Shown: piece after piece, positions 1-5,629 of the stretch
How the letters are laid out: the number at the start of each line of letters is the position of its first letter
How positions within the stretch are numbered: position 1 is the stretch's first letter
DNA from: Comamonadaceae bacterium
GTDB taxonomy: Bacteria; Pseudomonadota; Gammaproteobacteria; Burkholderiales; Burkholderiaceae_C
Direction of reading: 5' to 3'
Assembly (NCBI GenBank): GCA_947371775.1
Contig: CANBQX010000129.1
Location: 1 to 5,629 of the forward strand
Length of the DNA stretch: 5,629 nucleotides
Translations under genes and position numbers: made by a program
The notes under the pieces: model-generated
Databases searched by the model: none
Seen by the model: the letters and a program-made list of their open reading frames with translations, nothing else
Told to the model about the DNA's origin: nothing

Positions 1-1770
1 CACTTTGCCATCATCCCCACGCTGCAAGCGCCCAGCGGCCTGAGTGAGGCCGAACAAAAGGTTTACGACCTGGTGGCGCGCCGCTTTTTGGCCGTGTTCT
101 TTCCCAGCGCGCAGTACCAGGTCACGACCCGCGTTTCCAAGGTGGCAGAGCACCACTTCAAGACCGAAGGCAAGGTGCTGGTGAACCCAGGCTGGCTGGC
201 CATCTATGGCAAAGAAGCAGCCAACGAAGTCGAAGACGCCAAAGACGGCGACAAGGGCCAAAGCCTGGTGCCGGTGGCCAGTGGCGAGAAAGTGCGCGCC
301 GAATCGGTGGAAGCCAAGGGGCTCAAAACCCGGCCGCCTGCGCGTTATTCCGAAGCCACCTTGCTCGGCGCCATGGAGGGCGCAGGCAAGACGGTAGAAG
401 ACGAGGAGCTGCGCGAAGCCATGCAGGAAAAAGGTCTGGGCACGCCTGCAACCCGATCGAGCATTATTGAAGGCCTGATTGCCGAGAAATACATGCTGCG
501 CGAAGGCCGCGAGCTGATTCCCACGGCCAAGGCTTTTCAGCTGATGACACTCCTGCGCGGCCTCGATGTGGAAGAGCTCTCCAAAGCCGAACTCACGGGG
601 GAGTGGGAATACAAGCTGGCACTGATGGAGCAAGGCAAGCTCAAGCGCGAAGTATTCATGGCGGAAATTGCCGCCATGACCGAACGCATGGTGCGCAAAG
701 CCAAAGAGTACGACCGCGACACCATTCCAGGGGACTACGCCACCCTGGCGGCTCAGTGTCCGAAATGCGGCGGCATCGTGCGCGAAAACTACCGCCGCTA
801 TACCTGCACGGGCGCCACCGGCGGCGAAGAAGGCTGCGGCTTTTCGTTCGGCAAATCACCGGCCGGACGCACCTTCGAGTTGGCCGAAGTGGAGCAATTC
901 ATGACCGACCGCAAGATCGGGCCGCTAGACGGCTTTCGCAGCAAGGCCGGTTGGCCCTTCACCGCGGAGATGGTGATCAAGTTTGACGACGAGACCCAGA
1001 ACTACAAACTGGAGTTTGACTTTGGCGACGACAAGGCCGGCGAAGAGTCCGGCGAGCTGATTGATTTTTCACAACAGCAATCCCTGGGCGCGTGCCCCAA
1101 GTGTGGCGGCAGTGTGTTTGAGCATGGCAAAAACTATGTGTGCGCACGCTCGGTGCCCACCCTAGAGCAGGCCACACCCAGCTGCGATTTCAAGAGCGGC
1201 CAGATCATCTTGCAGCAGCCCATTGCCCGCGAGCAAATGGAGAAATTGCTGGCCACCGGCAAAACCGATTTGCTCGACAAGTTTGTCAGCATGCGCACGC
1301 GCCGCGCCTTTAAAGCCATGTTGGCCTGGGACGCAGCCGCCGACAAAGTGAACTTCGAATTTGCACCCAGCAAATTCCCGCCACGCAAAACGGCTGCAGC
1401 AAAAACCGTTGCGGTGAAAGCTGCCGCCAAGACTGCGGCCAAAGCGCCCGCGAAGAAAGCAGTCGCTAAAAAGGCAGTCGCAAAAGTTGCGGCCAAAAAG
1501 GTCGCCGTCAAAACCGCCAAGGCCCCGCGCAAAACCACGGCCGCCAGCGCCAAGCAACCCAGCGCCGCGCTGGCCGCGGTGATTGGCAACGTCGCTGTGG
1601 CCCGCACCGAAGTGATCCGTCTCTTGTGGGACTACATCAAGGCCCAGGGTCTGCAAGACCCGGCGAACAAACGCAATATCCACGCAGACGCCAAGCTGCA
1701 AGCGGTGTTTGGCAAGCCAACGGTGGACATGTTTGAGCTGGCCGGCATTGTCGGCAAGCACCTGAGCTAA
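1..1770 (+). CDS. topB: DNA topoisomerase III, C-terminal part, with two zinc ribbons and a C-terminal SWIB domain (5' end outside window)
   Basis: Type IA topoisomerase, which cuts and passes single DNA strands to decatenate and relax DNA. The reading frame is open from base 1, so the GTG at 73 is internal: HFAIIPT (4-24) is a conserved motif of the central domain. The Toprim domain and catalytic tyrosine lie upstream of the window. The 589 visible residues contain the end of the topoisomerase core, including GLGTPATR (433-456), typical of type IA enzymes. Two C-terminal repeat modules follow. Each starts with a Cys4 ribbon (Cys codons at 757, 766, 805, 835 and at 1093, 1102, 1141, 1183) and ends in a GFRSK...F.A-like or related repeat. 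Next comes a Lys/Ala-rich linker (about 1384-1557) and a SWIB/MDM2-like domain (about 1558-1767). E. coli TopB is about 650 residues, so this protein must be much longer. TopB is preferred over TopA from the HFAIIPT and VYDLVARRFLAVFFPSA stretches. The gene ends 11 bases before the transporter gene and is probably co-transcribed with it. Confidence 0.93.
   Translation, partial: HFAIIPTLQAPSGLSEAEQKVYDLVARRFLAVFFPSAQYQVTTRVSKVAEHHFKTEGKVLVNPGWLAIYGKEAANEVEDAKDGDKGQSLVPVASGEKVRAESVEAKGLKTRPPARYSEATLLGAMEGAGKTVEDEELREAMQEKGLGTPATRSSIIEGLIAEKYMLREGRELIPTAKAFQLMTLLRGLDVEELSKAELTGEWEYKLALMEQGKLKREVFMAEIAAMTERMVRKAKEYDRDTIPGDYATLAAQCPKCGGIVRENYRRYTCTGATGGEEGCGFSFGKSPAGRTFELAEVEQFMTDRKIGPLDGFRSKAGWPFTAEMVIKFDDETQNYKLEFDFGDDKAGEESGELIDFSQQQSLGACPKCGGSVFEHGKNYVCARSVPTLEQATPSCDFKSGQIILQQPIAREQMEKLLATGKTDLLDKFVSMRTRRAFKAMLAWDAAADKVNFEFAPSKFPPRKTAAAKTVAVKAAAKTAAKAPAKKAVAKKAVAKVAAKKVAVKTAKAPRKTTAASAKQPSAALAAVIGNVAVARTEVIRLLWDYIKAQGLQDPANKRNIHADAKLQAVFGKPTVDMFELAGIVGKHLS
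1384..1557 (+). repeat. Low-complexity Lys/Ala-rich (histone H1-like) linker coding region inside topB
   Basis: From 1387 to 1557 this stretch encodes 57 residues with 16 lysines. The rest is mainly alanine, valine and threonine, with no acidic or aromatic residue. The pattern is short AAK/AVAKK-type units. Two adjacent 15-base imperfect copies (1453-1467 and 1468-1482) each encode a basic pair plus Ala-Val-Ala. Such tails resemble bacterial histone H1-like proteins and Lys-rich topoisomerase tails, and probably bind DNA non-specifically (inference). Repeats of this kind often vary in copy number between strains. Confidence 0.8.
1558..1767 (+). other. SWIB/MDM2-like domain at the C-terminus of topoisomerase III
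   Basis: This is a sub-feature of topB. The last 70 residues fit a SWIB domain: LAAVIG near the start, then VARTEVIRLLWDYIKAQGL, the Asp-Pro-x-Asn-(Lys/Lys-Arg)-x-Ile turn (DPANKRNI), a leucine-rich segment around KLQAVFG, and the closing F-E-L...KHL helix. The turn and the closing leucine-rich helix are the usual signature of the family. Eukaryotic SWIB domains occur in chromatin remodelling complexes. In bacteria the fold is known as stand-alone proteins and as a fusion to chlamydial topoisomerase. Its molecular role in bacteria is not settled; a DNA- or protein-binding accessory role is inferred. The call rests on motif recognition, not on a profile search. Confidence 0.85.
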
Positions 1771-1774
1771 AAGG
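1769..1774 (+). promoter_or_regulatory. Ribosome binding site of the CDF transporter, overlapping the topB stop codon
   Basis: AAAAGG lies 7 bases before the ATG at 1782 and shares bases with the TAA stop of topB (1768-1770). This supports the chosen start and suggests translation coupled to that of topB. Confidence 0.6.
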
Positions 1775-1781
1775 CACTGCC

Positions 1782-2729
1782 ATGCAATTCACCGAAATCG
1801 ACGACGACTCCGAGCACAGCAGCCACACCCCGGCCGAGCGGGCCAAAGCAGCCTCCCGCACGACCTGGGTGAGTGTGGCAGTCAACGTCGTTTTGTCGGC
1901 CACGCAAATCGCGGTGGGTGTGCTCGCCAAGTCGCAGGGCCTGGTGGCCGATGGCGTGCACTCGCTCTCAGACCTGGTCGCCGACTTTGTGGTGCTGCTG
2001 GCAGGTCGCCAGAGCCAAAAAGACGCAGACCTCGACCACCCGTATGGCCACCAGCGTTTTGAAAACGCAGCGTCCCTGGTGCTGGGCCTGCTGCTCCTGG
2101 GTGTGGGTGCGGGCATGGTTTGGTCTGCCGTGGGCAAGCTGGAAACGCCTGCGAGCATTCCCACCGCGCACCCGGTGGCGCTGTGGGTGGCGCTGGCCGC
2201 ACTGGCGGCCAAAGAGCTGCTGTTTCGCTACATGCTGCGTGTGGCCAAGTTGGTCAAGTCCAGCATGCTGGTGGCCAACGCCTGGCATGCGCGCTCGGAT
2301 GCGGCGTCGAGCCTGGTGGTGGGCCTGGGGCTCATCGGCAACCTGATGGGCTACCCCATGCTGGATCCGATCGCCGCGCTGGTGGTGGGCCTGATGGTGG
2401 GCAAGATGGGCTGGAGCTTTGGCTGGGACGCGTTGCACGACCTGATGGACCGCGCCATTGACGAAGAAGAGGTGGAGGCGATCCGCAGCACATTGCGTGA
2501 GACACCCGGCGTGGCCGGTGTGCATGACGTGCGCACCCGCAAAATGGGCGACATGGTGGTGGTGGACGCGCACATCGAAGTGGACGCCAACCTCACCGTC
2601 GAAGAAGGCCACAACATTGCTGTGGCCGCGCGCGCGGCCGTCATGCGCCGCCACCGCGTGCTCAACCTCATGACCCATGTGGACCCGGCCCAGCGCCATG
2701 ACGCGGACCACGACGCGGTTCTGCACTAA
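1782..2729 (+). CDS. Cation diffusion facilitator (CDF) family divalent metal transporter
   Basis: Inner-membrane antiporter that exports divalent metal, likely Zn2+ and possibly Fe2+ or others, in exchange for protons. It has 315 residues, normal for the FieF/YiiP branch (about 300). The hydrophobic segments and a C-terminal cytoplasmic domain follow the family plan. The transport site aligns to FieF as His60-x3-Asp64 in TM2 (VHSLSD) and His169-x3-Asp173 in TM5 (HARSD). The loop site is also kept (Asp83, His86, His90 in DLDHPYGH). So are the cytoplasmic binuclear-site residues (His248 in VHDVRTR, His264, His277, His299 and Asp301 in THVDP). FieF has Asp, not His, at position 60, so metal choice may differ. 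Both termini are rich in Asp and His (DDDSEHSSH; RHDADHDAVLH). The start at 1782 has a good ribosome binding site. It sits in a likely topB operon. Substrate is not determined by sequence alone. Confidence 0.93.
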   Translation: MQFTEIDDDSEHSSHTPAERAKAASRTTWVSVAVNVVLSATQIAVGVLAKSQGLVADGVHSLSDLVADFVVLLAGRQSQKDADLDHPYGHQRFENAASLVLGLLLLGVGAGMVWSAVGKLETPASIPTAHPVALWVALAALAAKELLFRYMLRVAKLVKSSMLVANAWHARSDAASSLVVGLGLIGNLMGYPMLDPIAALVVGLMVGKMGWSFGWDALHDLMDRAIDEEEVEAIRSTLRETPGVAGVHDVRTRKMGDMVVVDAHIEVDANLTVEEGHNIAVAARAAVMRRHRVLNLMTHVDPAQRHDADHDAVLH

Positions 2730-2752
2730 TTTTTTTGTTTGATAAACGTTGT

Positions 2753-3334
2753 ATGCATCGGACCATTTTTGATACCCCGGTGGTGAACACCGTGTTGCGC
2801 GGTTTTTCACTGGCCTTTCTCAAACTCACCGGCTGGAAAGTGGTCGGCCAATTGCCCCCCAACGGCCGCACCAGCGTGCTGATCGCCGCGCCCCACACCA
2901 GCAACTGGGATTTGCCCTACACCTTGATGGTGGCCTTTGCCCTGCGCTTGAATATTTACTGGATGGGCAAAGAGCAAATCTTCAAACCGCCCTTTCGCGG
3001 CCTGATGATGTGGCTGGGTGGCATTCCCATTCGCCGCGAAAGCGCCAACAACGTAGTGGCCGCGTCCGTGGCGGAGCTGCAAGCCGCAGACGGCCCCCTG
3101 CAACTCGTCGTACCGCCCGAGGGCACGCGCAGCAAAGCGCGCTATTGGAAGACCGGGTTTTATTACATCGCCACCGGTGCCCAGGTGCCCATCGTGATGG
3201 CCTTTATGGACTACGAGCGCAAGGTCAGCGGCTTGGGCCCGGTGTTTGAGCCCACCGGCAATCTGGAGGCCGACATGGCCGCCATCCAGGCCTTTTATGC
3301 GCCCTTCAAGGGCAAGAACCCGGACCAGTTCTAG
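2753..3334 (+). CDS. Lysophospholipid acyltransferase (PlsC-like) family protein
   Basis: Predicted membrane-associated acyltransferase moving an acyl group from acyl-ACP or acyl-CoA to a glycerophospholipid or related acceptor. From the ATG at 2753 it has 193 residues, short compared with PlsC (about 245). The family's HX4D catalytic motif is present as His48-TSNW-Asp53. The second conserved block is the GGIPIRRES stretch (89-97), and the third is PPEGTRS (121-127), where EGTR contacts the acceptor phosphate. The hydrophobic PIVMAF (146-151) follows. There is no clear transmembrane helix at the N-terminus, only a hydrophobic stretch near residues 14-31. An in-frame TTG at 2735 would add six residues, but neither start has a recognisable Shine-Dalgarno. 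I prefer ATG because the extra residues match nothing I recognise. The acceptor is unknown: lysophosphatidate, a lysolipid or another lipid are all possible. The gene follows the transporter at 23 bases and probably shares its transcript. Confidence 0.85.
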   Translation: MHRTIFDTPVVNTVLRGFSLAFLKLTGWKVVGQLPPNGRTSVLIAAPHTSNWDLPYTLMVAFALRLNIYWMGKEQIFKPPFRGLMMWLGGIPIRRESANNVVAASVAELQAADGPLQLVVPPEGTRSKARYWKTGFYYIATGAQVPIVMAFMDYERKVSGLGPVFEPTGNLEADMAAIQAFYAPFKGKNPDQF

Positions 3335-3353
3335 GTCGCTGCGCGCCTGAAGC

Positions 3354-3950
3354 TCAGTACTTGATGGAGCGCGTGGACGCCAGCAAGCGGTCGGTATAGG
3401 CAATCGCCAGCGCGCTGAGCAAGAACGTGATGTGAATCACGGTTTGCCACATCAGCACCTTGACGTCGTAATTGGCAGCGTTGATGAAGGTCTTGAGCAG
3501 GTGGATCGAGCTGATGCCGATGATGGCCATGCCGAGCTTGACCTTGAGCACCGAGGCGTTCACATGGTCCAGCCACTCGGGCTGGTCGCGGTGGCCCTCA
3601 AGGTCCATGCGACTGACAAAGGTCTCGTAGCCGCCCACGATCACCATGATCAAGAGGTTGGAGATCATGACGACGTCAATCAGCGCCAACACCACCAGCA
3701 TGATCAGCGTCTCGTTGAGCGCGGTCAGTGGCACGTTGGACTGGTAGCCCGCGCTGTCCACCAGCGCCTGCAGCGCGGCTTGGCTGCCAAACGCAGCCTC
3801 CAGCAGGTGCACCAGCTCCACCCAGAAATGGAAGGCATACACCCCTTGCGCCAAGATCAAGCCCAGGTACAAGGGCAACTGCAGCCAACGGCTGGCAAAA
3901 ATCAGCCGTGGCAGTGGGCGCAACGGTGCAGGAGGCTTGGACGCAGCCAT
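3354..3950 (-). CDS. yqhA: YqhA / UPF0114 family inner-membrane protein (TIGR00645-like)
   Basis: Integral membrane protein of unknown function, 198 residues. Hydrophobic segments fall at about 26-50, 82-107, 138-156 and 165-187, suggesting four transmembrane helices. It shares with E. coli YqhA the ASRWL start of the first helix, the GGYE-FVS-D motif after the second (GGYETFVSRMD, 106-116), the AISSIHLL-like segment (IGISSIHLLKTF, 144-155) and LMW..IH.TF.LSA...Y.DRL (166-189). E. coli YqhA is about 165 residues. The extra length here is a Pro-rich N-terminus (1-14) and a longer loop between the first two helices (about 51-80). The ATG at 3948-3950 is supported by AAGG seven bases upstream, overlapping the gap stop codon. 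It lies 9 bases downstream of gap, probably in the tkt-gap operon. The family assignment is firm; a metabolic role is not known. Confidence 0.9.
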   Translation of the reverse strand: MAASKPPAPLRPLPRLIFASRWLQLPLYLGLILAQGVYAFHFWVELVHLLEAAFGSQAALQALVDSAGYQSNVPLTALNETLIMLVVLALIDVVMISNLLIMVIVGGYETFVSRMDLEGHRDQPEWLDHVNASVLKVKLGMAIIGISSIHLLKTFINAANYDVKVLMWQTVIHITFLLSALAIAYTDRLLASTRSIKY

Positions 3951-3959
3951 TAAAACGCC

Positions 3960-4958
<999 letters not shown>

Positions 4959-4964
4959 GGGGGG

Positions 4965-4970
4965 CTCCTT
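4965..4970 (-). promoter_or_regulatory. Strong ribosome binding site of gap
   Basis: Minus-strand AAGGAG, six bases (all C) before the ATG at 4956-4958. This near-ideal Shine-Dalgarno fixes the gap start and fits a highly expressed enzyme. Confidence 0.8.
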
Positions 4971-4993
4971 GGAAGTTAAAAATTGAAACCGGT

Positions 4994-5629
4994 TTATTTC
5001 TTGCGCTGCAGCGCGGCTTGCACCGTGTCGGCCACGTTCTCCGGCGTGAAGCCGAAGTGCGTGAACAAGACAGGCGCGGGGGCGGATTCGCCGTAGGTGT
5101 CGATGCCCACGACGGCGGTCACGCCATATTTCCACCAACCGCCGGTCGAGCCCATTTCCACCGCGATGCGGGGCAGGCCCGCAGGCAACACTTCGGATTT
5201 GTAGGCCGCGCTTTGCAGGTCAAAGGTGGTGGTGCTGGGCATGGAGACCACGCGCACTGCAATCTTGCGGGCAGCCAGCAGCTCCTGCGCCTTCAGCGCA
5301 AGTTGCACTTCGGAGCCCGTGGCGATGATGACTGCCTGTGCTTTCTTTTTCAGGCCGACTTCTGCCGGCTCGGCCAACACATAAGCGCCTTTGCTGATGG
5401 CGTCCAGGCCGCTGGCGTTGGGGGCCGCTGCGGAGTCGGCCTTGGGCGCGTAGCTGATGTTTTGGCGCGAGAGCAAGAGCGCGGTGGGCTTGTGGGCGTT
5501 TTGCAGCGCCACGGTCCAGGCCACGGCGGTTTCGGCCGTGTCGCCCGGACGCCAGACGTCCAAGTTCGGGATCAGGCGCAGCGAGGCGGCGTGCTCAATC
5601 GACTGGTGCGTGGGCCCGTCTTCGCCCAA
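4994..5629 (-). CDS. tkt: Transketolase, C-terminal part (5' end outside window)
   Basis: Thiamine diphosphate enzyme of the pentose phosphate (and Calvin) pathway. It moves two-carbon ketol units between sugar phosphates, with glyceraldehyde-3-phosphate as a common acceptor or product. The 211 visible residues begin within the pyrimidine-binding domain at GEDGPTHQ, whose Asp and His are substrate-contacting residues in transketolases. The substrate-phosphate-binding LLSRQN follows, then the C-terminal domain with VIIATGSEVQLAL and RVVSMPSTTTF, and the late GWWKYG and TYGESAPAPVLFTHFGFT segments. A full enzyme is about 670 residues, so roughly 460 are outside the window. The leading TTG codon is an internal Leu, not a start. 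The TAA at 4994-4996 lies 35 bases before gap, with which it probably forms an operon. The product of one enzyme is the substrate of the other. Confidence 0.96.
   Translation of the reverse strand: MGEDGPTHQSIEHAASLRLIPNLDVWRPGDTAETAVAWTVALQNAHKPTALLLSRQNISYAPKADSAAAPNASGLDAISKGAYVLAEPAEVGLKKKAQAVIIATGSEVQLALKAQELLAARKIAVRVVSMPSTTTFDLQSAAYKSEVLPAGLPRIAVEMGSTGGWWKYGVTAVVGIDTYGESAPAPVLFTHFGFTPENVADTVQAALQRKK

Noticed and set aside
73..75. GTG at 73 as the start of the topoisomerase
   Set aside because: The frame is open to base 1 and encodes the conserved HFAIIPT motif before this codon, so the gene is simply cut by the window edge.
1134..1761. Ala- and Gly/Phe-rich minus-strand frames opposite the topB tail
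   Set aside because: They are the reverse complement of the Lys/Ala linker and show composition only, with no domain.
2705..2736. Possible intrinsic terminator after the transporter (GGACC/GGTTC pairing followed by seven Ts)
   Set aside because: The stem is only five pairs with a G-U, lies inside the coding region, and is eight bases from the T run; too weak to call.
2737..2747. Small inverted repeat GTTT-GAT-AAAC before the acyltransferase
   Set aside because: Four A/T-rich pairs with a three-base loop; expected by chance and not a credible operator or hairpin.
1968..2810. 280-codon open frame on the minus strand opposite the CDF gene
   Set aside because: It is His/Gln/Val-rich with no recognisable motif and lies wholly opposite a well-supported transporter; long antisense frames are expected in GC-rich DNA.
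3432..3953. 173-codon open frame on the plus strand opposite yqhA
   Set aside because: The product is rich in His, Gln and Asp with no motif, and is opposite a conserved membrane protein gene.
4986..4995. Ten-base palindrome AAACCGGTTT at the end of tkt
   Set aside because: No loop, no T tract and overlaps the stop codon; no known operator that I recognise matches it.
4959..5138. 60-residue N-terminal extension of GAPDH
   Set aside because: It overlaps tkt in another frame, lacks similarity to GAPDH, and the internal ATG has a strong RBS and the canonical N-terminus.

Overview
The window reads as an ordinary chromosomal segment of a high-GC betaproteobacterium, most likely a Comamonadaceae member (Rhodoferax/Acidovorax/Polaromonas type). 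This placement is inference from G/C-rich third codon positions, the protein sequences and a tkt-gap cluster; no rRNA or other marker is present. Six protein genes fill almost all of it, and no gene-free stretch exceeds about 35 bases. I found no tRNA, rRNA, CRISPR array, insertion sequence, att site or origin.

Plus strand, 1-3334: the 3' part of a DNA topoisomerase III gene (topB), a cation diffusion facilitator (CDF) metal transporter, and a small lysophospholipid acyltransferase-like protein. The first two are 11 bases apart, with the ribosome binding site of the second overlapping the stop codon of the first. The third starts 23 bases after the transporter if its ATG is used. The three look co-transcribed, but their functions (DNA topology, metal efflux, lipid acylation) do not form a known pathway.

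Minus strand, 5629-3354: the 3' part of transketolase (tkt), then glyceraldehyde-3-phosphate dehydrogenase (gap), then a YqhA/UPF0114-family membrane protein. Spacings are 35 and 9 bases, so this also looks like one operon. Transketolase produces or consumes glyceraldehyde-3-phosphate and GAPDH oxidises it, so the first two genes are directly linked in central carbon metabolism. The role of the YqhA-like protein there is unknown. The two gene sets converge, with only 19 bases between their stop codons and no visible terminator.

The most notable feature is the topoisomerase C-terminus: two Cys4 zinc-ribbon/repeat modules, then a histone H1-like Lys/Ala-rich linker, then a SWIB/MDM2-type domain. 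I see no convincing evidence of a wholly undescribed system. The remaining points of interest are gene-fusion architecture, metal-site composition and operon linkage.
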